From Nevskiales bacterium (GTDB lineage: Bacteria; Pseudomonadota; Gammaproteobacteria; Nevskiales; Nevskiaceae), in contig JAQVDP010000002.1 of assembly GCA_028698335.1 (NCBI GenBank), positions 1 to 64,000 on the forward strand: DNA of 64,000 nucleotides, written 5' to 3'. The notes below the pieces were generated by a model that saw only the letters and a program-made list of their open reading frames with translations, searched no databases and was not told the DNA's origin. Made by a program: the position numbers and the translations under genes. This document shows positions 1 through 6,879 of this stretch, piece by piece (position 1 is the stretch's first letter; every line of letters starts with the position of its first letter).

Positions 1-46
1 CCTTCTAAGCGAACGGTCGCAGGTTCGAATCCTGCCGGGCGCGCCA
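1..46 (+). tRNA. tRNA-Arg (TCT), 3' part only
   Basis: The first 46 bases are the 3' half of a tRNA cut by the window edge. The anticodon loop reads CTTCTAAG, giving anticodon TCT (Arg, AGA codons). A T-arm with GGTTCGAATCC follows, then an acceptor 3' strand CGGGCGCG and an encoded CCA at 44-46. The sequence closely resembles the tRNA-Arg(UCU) family. The 5' half lies outside the window, so the acceptor stem cannot be paired. Its last 18 bases are repeated at 200-217 as part of an 87-bp direct repeat. Confidence 0.85.
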
Positions 47-115
47 TGAATTGAAGTCGCACTGCTGCTGATCGACCGCTGTGCTCGTTCAGCGAGAGCA
101 TTCGAACCTGCGACA
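29..115 (+). repeat. 87-bp direct repeat, copy 1 (includes tRNA 3' end)
   Basis: Bases 29-115 match 200-286 exactly by eye, an offset of 171 bp. The repeat starts inside the T-arm of the tRNA-Arg and runs about 69 bp beyond its CCA. A 15-bp stretch at 100-114 is the reverse complement of the tRNA T-arm at 16-30, so copy 1 can fold back on the tRNA end. A tRNA 3' end repeated downstream is what an integration or excision event leaves behind. A simple 171-bp tandem duplication explains it equally well. Confidence 0.85.
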
Positions 116-199
116 AATATCGAACAGGTTCGACAATCTGGCGTCAGCCGGATTGAACGTCGCCGCAGGCGACGGCCCGGAGGGCGAGCGTAGCGAGTC

Positions 200-286
200 A
201 TCCTGCCGGGCGCGCCATGAATTGAAGTCGCACTGCTGCTGATCGACCGCTGTGCTCGTTCAGCGAGAGCATTCGAACCTGCGACA
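200..286 (+). repeat. 87-bp direct repeat, copy 2
   Basis: This is the second copy of 29-115. It carries the final 18 bases of the tRNA, including CCA at 215-217, without the rest of a tRNA. The 84 bp between the copies (116-199) hold a partial inverted T-arm-like motif (cgaacaggttcgac at 120-133) and a GC-rich segment (around 160-200). They contain no gene. Confidence 0.85.
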
Positions 287-455
287 CACAACGAAAATCA
301 GCTTCCCATTCAGGGCGCGATGACGGCCTGTTGATCCGGTTCTGCGATAGCTGTCCGACTTTGGATCACATCTACCCCGAGCCCCCCAAATAGGGGCTAC
401 GGCCCAGCGTGCCCGATCCCTACGCTTGCGCCACCGTTCTGGTTCGGAGCTTGCG
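287..455. other. intergenic leader before the lipoprotein gene
   Basis: Together with the repeats this completes a stretch of about 410 bp without a gene after the tRNA. I see no convincing promoter hexamers or RNA structure, only a short GGGGGC-type hairpin near 380-395. A Shine-Dalgarno GGAG at 446-449 serves the gene starting at 456. Confidence 0.4.
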
Positions 456-1550
456 ATGTTGCGCACCCCCTTGATCACTGCCGGCAGCGCCTTGCTGCTG
501 GGCGCCTGTGCCAGTGCGCCGGTGGCGCCACCGCCGGCCTTCGATGTGCAGGCCGATCCCGTCGCGCAGTCCGCGCAGTTCATCACGCCGGTCAACGCCG
601 GGGACCGGGGGGCGGGGCAGCAGGTCGCGCTGACGGCCTGCAATGTGGTGTTCGGGATCAAGACCGGCGCCAACGCGCAGACGCAGGCGGGGATGTTCGA
701 GTCCACCAGCGGACGGGTGGATGCGAAGGTGTCGCAGGTCTATCTGCTGGAGGGGGTCAGCGACGCGCGGATGCAGGCGATCACGGACCGGATCTGCGCG
801 CGGGCTGGGGAGCAGCTCGCCGCGGCGGGGATGCAGGTGATGCCGCACGCGAAGCTCGCGGCGACGCCGCAGTATCAGGCGCTGACCGAGAAGGGACGGG
901 CGGCGCCGGTGGAGTGGAGCGTCGGCAAGGCCGACTACAAGGTGTTCGCGCCGTCCGGCTGGACCGTGTTCGACCAGCGTTTCGACGGCACCGCGCGCGG
1001 CATCGCCAATATCTTCGGCGCGGCGACGCGCAGCAACCCGGCCTCGCTGGAGAGCAGGCTGGTGCACGAGCTGGGCGTGAACGGGGTGCACCTCGACATC
1101 CTGGTCGACTTTGCCAGCCTGAGCAGCAGCGACCAGCAGAACAAGGGGATGCTGAGCCGCCTGGCGGGGGCGGACGAGGCCTCGGTGGAGACGACACTGG
1201 CGCTGAGCGTGACCGGCATGCTGAAGCTGGTGACGCCGGAGGTGATCAACTGCCACAAGCTCGGCTGCGACACGCTGGAGCAGCGCTGGCCGATGTACAA
1301 GTCCGCGCGGCCGCTGGTGGCCACGGAGACCTTCTACAGCGAGCTGCGCGACGCCGAGTCGACCGCGGGCAAGGTGGCCGAGGGCGTCGCCAACGTGCTC
1401 GGCTTTCTCGCCGCCGCGGCCGGGGGCAGCGGCAGCAGCGTGAGCATGTCGAAGTGGGCGGTGGCGGCCGATGCCGACGCCTACGCGGCGATCGCAGAGC
1501 AGTACGCCTCCGGGTTTGTGGCGATGGCCGCGGTGGCCGCGCAACCCTGA
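456..1550 (+). CDS. hypothetical lipoprotein
   Basis: A 364-residue protein with a classical lipoprotein signal: MLRTPLITAGSALLLGAC, with lipobox LGAC and Cys at about residue 18. A Pro/Ala linker follows, then a region rich in Gln and Ala. It should be acylated and exported to the outer membrane or periplasm. I recognise no catalytic motif or family. The frame is open 10 codons further upstream, but ATG 456 has GGAG six bases upstream and starts directly at the signal peptide. It is a single-gene unit closed by a strong terminator at 1595-1628, convergent with the response regulator gene. Confidence 0.75.
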   Translation: MLRTPLITAGSALLLGACASAPVAPPPAFDVQADPVAQSAQFITPVNAGDRGAGQQVALTACNVVFGIKTGANAQTQAGMFESTSGRVDAKVSQVYLLEGVSDARMQAITDRICARAGEQLAAAGMQVMPHAKLAATPQYQALTEKGRAAPVEWSVGKADYKVFAPSGWTVFDQRFDGTARGIANIFGAATRSNPASLESRLVHELGVNGVHLDILVDFASLSSSDQQNKGMLSRLAGADEASVETTLALSVTGMLKLVTPEVINCHKLGCDTLEQRWPMYKSARPLVATETFYSELRDAESTAGKVAEGVANVLGFLAAAAGGSGSSVSMSKWAVAADADAYAAIAEQYASGFVAMAAVAAQP

Positions 1551-1594
1551 TCCCGGATGGACCGAATGCCGTCTTCGTGAAGGCGAAGGCCTTG

Positions 1595-1628
1595 GCCTCC
1601 GCGACCGGGCTGGTCGCGGAGGCTTCTT
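1595..1628 (+). terminator. rho-independent terminator
   Basis: A perfect 12-bp stem GCCTCCGCGACC (1595-1606) pairs with GGTCGCGGAGGC (1612-1623) around a 5-base loop, followed by TTCTTTTG. It closes the lipoprotein gene. It lies just before the end of the convergent regulator gene. Confidence 0.85.
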
Positions 1629-1637
1629 TTGTGGGGT

Positions 1638-2291
1638 CTAGAATTCGGGCCGGACCAGGCCCATGCGCGCGGCTTCCAGGGTGGCCTCGGCGCGGCTGGA
1701 CACCTTGAGCTTGCGGTAGACCGCCTTGATGTAGCCGGCGGCGGTGTTGCGCGTGACCTCCATGTGCTCAGCCACTTCCGGCAGTTTGTAGCCCTTGGCG
1801 ATCAGGATCAGGGTTTCGCGCTCGCGCGGGGACAGTTCGTCCTCGGCCGCGGTCGGCGGCGCGGCGAAGACCCGCAGCAGGCGCTGGGCGATGGCGGGTG
1901 ACAGCGGCGGTTCGCCGGCGATGATGCCGCGCAGCGCGGCGAGCACGCGGTCCTTCGGATGGTCCTTGAGCAGATAGCCCTGGGCGCCGGCGTGCAGCGC
2001 CGGGAACAGGTGATGGTCGTCCGCGTAGATCGTGGTGACGATGCAGCGGCATTGCGGCGCGCTGCGGGACAGTTCGCGGATCAGCTCGACGCCGGAGCCG
2101 TCCGGGAGGTTCAGATCGACGAAGGCAAGATCGGGCGTGCGCGCGGCGAGCAGGCGCCGGGCGTCGGCCAGCGTCGGCGCGATGTCGGCGGCGATGCCGG
2201 GGAAGGCCTCCCGCATCAGCTCGCCGAGCCAGACCGCGGTGGTCGGATGGTCTTCGAGGACCAGCCCGTATTGGAAGGATTCGGTGTTCAC
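1638..2291 (-). CDS. NarL/LuxR-family response regulator
   Basis: A 217-residue two-component response regulator. The N-terminal receiver domain shows the acidic pair E13-D14 and phospho-acceptor D59 (AFVDLNLPDGSG), with the conserved Lys in GYLLKDHP. The C-terminal LuxR-type helix-turn-helix begins near LSPRERETLILIAKG and contains VTRNTAAGYIKAVYRKL. It probably binds DNA after phosphorylation by the histidine kinase encoded 52 bp upstream. GTG 2291 is the chosen start; an in-frame GTG at 2309 is possible. The open frame continues far upstream, but that part is a shadow of the kinase gene. The target genes are unknown. Confidence 0.88.
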   Translation of the reverse strand: MNTESFQYGLVLEDHPTTAVWLGELMREAFPGIAADIAPTLADARRLLAARTPDLAFVDLNLPDGSGVELIRELSRSAPQCRCIVTTIYADDHHLFPALHAGAQGYLLKDHPKDRVLAALRGIIAGEPPLSPAIAQRLLRVFAAPPTAAEDELSPRERETLILIAKGYKLPEVAEHMEVTRNTAAGYIKAVYRKLKVSSRAEATLEAARMGLVRPEF

Positions 2292-2343
2292 GGCGTTCGA
2301 GTGTCGCACAAGCCGCGCCCGGGGACGGCCGCGGCGGCAGGTT

Positions 2344-3048
2344 TCAGGCGTTCGGCAGCGGGAAGCGCAGCAGCACCTTGGTGCCGCCCTCGGTGCCGGA
2401 GCTCCACTGGATCGTGCCCTGCAGTTCCTCGGCCCGGCGCCGCATCGCGGTGGTGCCCGAGCCGAGCGGCGCCTGCTGCGCGGTGGGGCCGTCGTCGGTG
2501 ACGTCCAGCACCAGATCGCTGCCGAGCTGGCGCGAGCGGATGCGCATGTGTCGCGGGTGGGCATGGCGCAGCGCGTTGGTGACGGCCTCGCGCACGATGC
2601 GAAACAGGTGCAGCGCCTGGCCATCGTCGAGATGCGGGTCGGGCAGCGCGGTGTCCTGCTCCCACAGCAGGGTGATGCCGAGCACGTCGAGGCGCTGCTC
2701 GGTCTCGTCGCGGATCCGGGCGAGGATCTCGAGCAGCGAGCCCTCGGCGTGCGACGCGCGCGAGACGATGTCGCGCAGGTCCTGCATCACCGCGCGGGCG
2801 AGATCGGCCTGGCTGCGGTCCTCCAGCGAGTGGATCAGGGTCAGCAGCTTGGCGCCGATGTCGTCGTGCAGGTCGCGGTAGATCCGGGTGCGCTCCTCGT
2901 TGGCGGCGCGGATGCGTTCGATCTGGGTCAGCGCCGCGAGGTCCTGCGGCGGCGGGCGGTCGGCGCGGTGGCGGCGGCCGCGCAGCAGCGCGTAGGCGGC
3001 GACGGTGACCGCGACGGCCGCGACGATCCAGGGCAGCGCGGCCGTCAT
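2344..3048 (-). CDS. membrane-anchored histidine kinase (HisKA_3 type)
   Basis: A 234-residue sensor kinase. One N-terminal membrane helix (residues 6-23) is followed by a short linker. Next comes the HisKA_3 dimerisation region with phospho-accepting H61 in YRDLHDDIGAK. The HATPase domain has the N-box (REAVTNALRHAH), the G1 box (VTDDG) and the G2 region (GSGTTAMRRRAEEL). There is no recognisable periplasmic or PAS sensor domain, so input may come from the Ser/Thr kinase whose stop codon overlaps this start (ATGA at 3045-3048). That suggests translational coupling. It is the cognate kinase of the downstream NarL-type regulator by position. Confidence 0.88.
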   Translation of the reverse strand: MTAALPWIVAAVAVTVAAYALLRGRRHRADRPPPQDLAALTQIERIRAANEERTRIYRDLHDDIGAKLLTLIHSLEDRSQADLARAVMQDLRDIVSRASHAEGSLLEILARIRDETEQRLDVLGITLLWEQDTALPDPHLDDGQALHLFRIVREAVTNALRHAHPRHMRIRSRQLGSDLVLDVTDDGPTAQQAPLGSGTTAMRRRAEELQGTIQWSSGTEGGTKVLLRFPLPNA

Positions 3049-5420
3049 CGTGCGTGCCCGGTGGCGTCGTGGGCCTCGGCCCAGGCCAGGCGCTGGCGGA
3101 AGGTCGCGACCCGCGCATGGTCCTCGCCGAAGGTGTCGACGACCACCGGCAGCGACAGCTTGAGCTGCGCGACCGCGGCGTCGAACTGGCCGGACCGGCG
3201 CAGCGACTCGGCATAGTTGCCGCGGAACAGCGCCAGATGCAGGTGCTCCGGCGGCAGCATGCCGGCGGCGAGTTCGACCAGCCGCGCGAAGGTCCGGGTG
3301 GAGTCGTCGAGCCGGCCGAGCGCGCGGTAGTTGTTGCCGAGGTTGTTGTACTCGACCAGATCGTTGATCGACGGCCCGTCCGGCTTGGCTTCGGCCTGCG
3401 CGATCAGTGCGGCGTTGAGGCGGGCGGCGGTGGCCAGATCGCCGGCCTCGCTGGCGACGTAGGCGTAGAGACTGGCGACGCTGCGGGTCATCTCGGCATC
3501 CGCGCCGAGCTGGCGGGTCATGCCCTCGTGCGCGGCGGCGGCCGGCTGCATGCCGTCGGCGGCGTGGCTGGCCATCGCCAGCGTGGCGGCGAGCCCGGCC
3601 TGCGCCATCAGCGTCTGCGGATGCTCCGCGCCGAAGACTTCGCTGCGCAGGCCGACGATGTGCTCGAACATCCCGATCGCCTCGTCGAACTGGCCGAGGT
3701 CGCGCTTGATGTTGGCGACGACCTCCTCGAAGGTGGTCACGCGCGGATGCTTCTCGCCCAGGGTCTCGCGCGCCGCGTCCCGGGCGGCGACGGCGATGGG
3801 CAGCGCCTGGTCGAACTTGGACTGCTGCTGCAGCACGTGGGCATAGGTGCCGTCGAGTGTCAGCGTGACCGGGTCGGCCGGCCCCAGTGCCTCCGCGGCC
3901 CGCGCGGCCAGCGGTTCGAGCAGGTTCTCCGCAGCTTCGAAGTGACCCTGGTTGATCAGCACGTTGGCGCGCGTCAGTGCCAGCTCGTAGCCGAAGCGTG
4001 GATCGTCGGACGGCGGGATCGCGTCGAGCTGGCGGGCGGTGGCGTCCTCCTGGCCGGAGGCGAGCAGGCCGTCTGCCAGTTCCAGCTCCAGGCGCGCGAG
4101 CAGCGCCGGGTCGGCGTCGGGCAGGCCGCGGGTGGTCGCGACGGCGTCGTCGAGCAGCGCGAGCCCGGCGTCGTAGCGGCCGAGGCCGATGTAGGTGTTG
4201 CCGAGCGCGCGCTTGAGCTGGGCGACACTGCTGGGCGGCAGGTCGGTGCGGGCGGACAGCTCGGCGCGCGCGACGTCGAGCACGTGCAGCACCGAGATCT
4301 TCTCGCCGAGCGCATGTTCCGGGTCCGCCGCGGTGAGCATGTCGGCGAGGAAGCGGTTGACCGCCTCGCGCTCGCTGAGGCGCTGTTCGGCGGCGGCGCG
4401 CGCCCGCGCCTCGGCCAGCGCGTAGCGGGTCGAGATCACGGTGGCCGCGATCAGCGCGACGACGACGACGGCGGCGGCCGCCGAGACCGCCTTGTGACGG
4501 CGCGCGAACAGGCCGATCACGTAGCCGAGCGTCGGCGGGCGGGCCTCGATCGGCTGGCGGTTCAGGTAGCGCCCGATGTCGGCGGCGAGTTCGGCGGCCG
4601 ACGCGTAACGGGCGCCGGCCTCGCGCGCCAGCGCCTTCATCACGATGGTGTCGACGTCGCCGCGGGCCGACGGCAGGCGGTCGCACAGGCGCACCGGTTC
4701 GTCGCGCTGCAGCCGTCCGAGTGCGCTGACCACGGTCGACTTCTCGAGTCCGGGGTAGGGCAGCTCGCCGCAGATGAGCTGGTAGGCGATCACGCCGAGG
4801 GCGTAGACGTCGCTGCGGGCGTCGAGCGCGGCGGCCTCGCCGCACAGCTGTTCCCAGCTCATGTAGGCGATGGTGCCGAGGATCTCGCCGGCGCTGGTCA
4901 TCTGGGTCTGCTCGTCGGCCGCGACGTGGGCGACGCCGAAGTCGAGGATCTTGGGTTCACCGCGCTCGTTGACCAGGATGTTGCCGGGCTTGAGGTCGCG
5001 ATGGATGACGCCGCGCGTGTGCGCGAAATGAGTGGCGCGCGCGATCGTCGCCAGCAGGCGCAGGCGTGCGCGCAGATCCAGCCCGGCGCGGTCGGCGTAG
5101 TGCAGCACGTCTTCGCCGCGCACGTACTCCATCACCAGATACGGCAGCTCGCCGCCCGGGCCGGCCTCGGTGCCGGAGTCGTAGAGACGCGCGATGTTGG
5201 TGTGTTCCAGCGCCGCGAGCAGCTTGACCTCGCGCTCGAAGCGCTGGCGCCCCAGCGCCGACGCGCTGCGCAGGACCTTGATCGCGACCTCGCGCCGTGG
5301 CTGCCGCTGCTCGGCGAGGTAGACCTGTCCGGCCGCGCCCTCGCCGAGCAGGCGGATCAGGCGATAGCCCCCGATGGTGCCGAGGGTGGAAGCGGAGGCG
5401 GGGGCGTCTTCGAGCGTCAT
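3045..5420 (-). CDS. Ser/Thr protein kinase with TPR sensor region
   Basis: A 791-residue Hanks-type kinase. The cytoplasmic kinase domain covers residues about 18-290. It has glycine loop GEGAAGQV, ATP-binding K48, catalytic loop HRDLKPGN (D142, N147) and DFG (D160), so all catalytic residues are present. One membrane helix lies near residues 312-337. The C-terminal 450 residues are TPR-like helical repeats (TPR_10/12 style), presumably periplasmic. It heads a three-gene operon with a histidine kinase and a NarL-type regulator, an arrangement that suggests cross-talk between Ser/Thr and two-component phosphorylation. The 218-bp gap upstream (5421-5638) must hold the promoter. I see no clear hexamers or strong Shine-Dalgarno there. 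Confidence 0.9.
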   Translation of the reverse strand: MTLEDAPASASTLGTIGGYRLIRLLGEGAAGQVYLAEQRQPRREVAIKVLRSASALGRQRFEREVKLLAALEHTNIARLYDSGTEAGPGGELPYLVMEYVRGEDVLHYADRAGLDLRARLRLLATIARATHFAHTRGVIHRDLKPGNILVNERGEPKILDFGVAHVAADEQTQMTSAGEILGTIAYMSWEQLCGEAAALDARSDVYALGVIAYQLICGELPYPGLEKSTVVSALGRLQRDEPVRLCDRLPSARGDVDTIVMKALAREAGARYASAAELAADIGRYLNRQPIEARPPTLGYVIGLFARRHKAVSAAAAVVVVALIAATVISTRYALAEARARAAAEQRLSEREAVNRFLADMLTAADPEHALGEKISVLHVLDVARAELSARTDLPPSSVAQLKRALGNTYIGLGRYDAGLALLDDAVATTRGLPDADPALLARLELELADGLLASGQEDATARQLDAIPPSDDPRFGYELALTRANVLINQGHFEAAENLLEPLAARAAEALGPADPVTLTLDGTYAHVLQQQSKFDQALPIAVAARDAARETLGEKHPRVTTFEEVVANIKRDLGQFDEAIGMFEHIVGLRSEVFGAEHPQTLMAQAGLAATLAMASHAADGMQPAAAAHEGMTRQLGADAEMTRSVASLYAYVASEAGDLATAARLNAALIAQAEAKPDGPSINDLVEYNNLGNNYRALGRLDDSTRTFARLVELAAGMLPPEHLHLALFRGNYAESLRRSGQFDAAVAQLKLSLPVVVDTFGEDHARVATFRQRLAWAEAHDATGHAR

Positions 5421-5638
5421 CGGTCTGCGGGCGGCGGATTCGCGGTGTCCATCGACCCGGGGAAAGATGCATCAGCCGTGCCGAGGGCCCGAGCATTATC
5501 ACAGCCCCAGCCGGATTGTCTGTCGGGAACCCGCTTGCAGCCCCTCACGGCACGCAGGCGTGGGCGGCCCCGGCCGCAGTCAGCGACGCCGGTGCGCAGT
5601 GGCGTGCCGCGATCCGCGCGGACGGCGCCGGGCCGGGA

Positions 5639-6721
5639 CTAGGCTTCGAGGACGTGACTGCGATCGAGGAACTTGTCGAAGAAGATCGCGTCGGCGCCGA
5701 CGCCGGCGTCGCCCAGCACCTTGATGCAGGCGTCGATCATCGGCGGCGGCCCGCACAGATACGCGTGGTGGCGGCCGAGACCCGATCCGAGCACATTCTC
5801 GAAGTGTTCCGGGATGAAGCCGCGCCGCCCGCTCCAGTCGCTGTCGTCCGGTTCGGCCGACAGCACGGGCTCGAACGCGAAGCGGCCGTGCCAGCCCGCC
5901 TTGAGCGCCTCGATCCGGTCCAGCGCGTAGAGATCGGCCCGGGTTCTGGCGCCGAAGAACAGGGTGACGTCCCGCGCGACGCCTTCGGTCTTGGCCTGTT
6001 CGAGCACGGCGAGGATCGGCGCCAGTCCGCTGCCGCCGGCGATGCACAGCAGTGGCGCGTCGGCCGGCCGCAGCCAGAAGTCGCCATAGGGGCCGTGCCC
6101 TTCGAGCACGGTGCCGACCCGGGCCTCGCTGAACAGCCATTCGGTGAAGGCGCCGCCGGGGACGCGGCGGATGAAGAAGGAGACCGCGTCGGTCGCGTCG
6201 GCGGTGCCCGGAGCGCTGGCGAACGAATAGCTGCGCGCCTCGCGCACGCCGTCGTGGATCACGCCGGGCACGTAGATCTCCGCATACTGGCCGGCGGTGT
6301 AGCGCGCCGGATCCTGCAGGCGTGCCTGCACGTGCAGGATGTCGTGCGTCAGTCGGTCCAGGCCGGTGATTTCGCCGCGGGTGTGGATGACCGGATGCGC
6401 GGGTCGGTCCGAGGCGTCGATGTCGACCTCGACGGTCACGTCCGTCTGCGGGACGCTCTGGCAGGCGAGCACGTAGTTCTGCTGCAGTTCCTCCGCGCTG
6501 AGGATGTAGCTCTTGTCGGTCATCTCGCGGACTTTTCCGCTGACCAGCCGGCATTTGCACTTGCCGCAGCCGCCGGCGCGGCAGTCGTGCGGGAAGGGGA
6601 TGGACTGGTCCAGCGCGGCCTGCAGCAGCGTCGCCTTGGCGTTGACCTTGACCGTACGGCCCGACGGCACGATCTGCATCGTGCAGTCGACCGCTGATCG
6701 TCGGAACAGGCGTGACAGCAT
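5639..6721 (-). CDS. XylA-like ferredoxin-NAD(P)H reductase, electron donor for hydroxylase
   Basis: A 360-residue flavo-iron-sulfur protein. The N-terminal plant-type [2Fe-2S] domain has C47, C52, C55 and C87. An FAD domain with RSYSFAS follows, then an NAD(P)-binding domain with IAGGSGLAPI and YLCGPPPM. The layout matches XylA (xylene monooxygenase reductase) and related one-component reductases. It very likely passes electrons from NAD(P)H to the AlkB/XylM-type hydroxylase at 9612, replacing the rubredoxin/AlkT pair; none is seen here. ATG 6721 has AGGAGGAG at 6726-6733, a near-ideal ribosome site, so the longer frame starting at 6778 is rejected. A palindrome shared with the hydroxylase promoter lies 106-129 bp upstream. 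Confidence 0.88.
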   Translation of the reverse strand: MLSRLFRRSAVDCTMQIVPSGRTVKVNAKATLLQAALDQSIPFPHDCRAGGCGKCKCRLVSGKVREMTDKSYILSAEELQQNYVLACQSVPQTDVTVEVDIDASDRPAHPVIHTRGEITGLDRLTHDILHVQARLQDPARYTAGQYAEIYVPGVIHDGVREARSYSFASAPGTADATDAVSFFIRRVPGGAFTEWLFSEARVGTVLEGHGPYGDFWLRPADAPLLCIAGGSGLAPILAVLEQAKTEGVARDVTLFFGARTRADLYALDRIEALKAGWHGRFAFEPVLSAEPDDSDWSGRRGFIPEHFENVLGSGLGRHHAYLCGPPPMIDACIKVLGDAGVGADAIFFDKFLDRSHVLEA

Positions 6722-6826
6722 GGGGCTCCTCCTGGCGCGGGTGGCTCCGGGCCGGGCGGCGGACGCTGACGTCCGCAAGACCGGCCGGGATGGCGTGGAC
6801 CCACTGTATCGGCGGGCGCCGGAAGG

Positions 6827-6850
6827 CGTCTCCTATCGATCGATAGGAAG
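6827..6850 (-). promoter_or_regulatory. palindromic operator upstream of the reductase gene
   Basis: The core TCCTATCGATCGATAGGA (6831-6848) is a perfect 18-bp palindrome. Read toward the reductase gene, the 24-bp block 6850-6827 matches the block at 9499-9522 upstream of the hydroxylase at 22 of 24 positions. Both are in the same orientation relative to their genes. A possible -10 (GATACA) lies about 39 bases after the palindrome start, so the site would overlap the -35 as for a class II activator. The AlkS-like regulator encoded between the two sites is the obvious binding candidate (inference). Confidence 0.7.
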
Positions 6851-6879
6851 GGGGCGGATTCGCGCGGCGGCGCGGGCGC

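Noticed and set aside
116-199. possible prophage or integrative element at the tRNA repeat
   Set aside because: Only 84 bp lie between the repeats, with no integrase or phage gene in the window. Only the repeat itself is reported.
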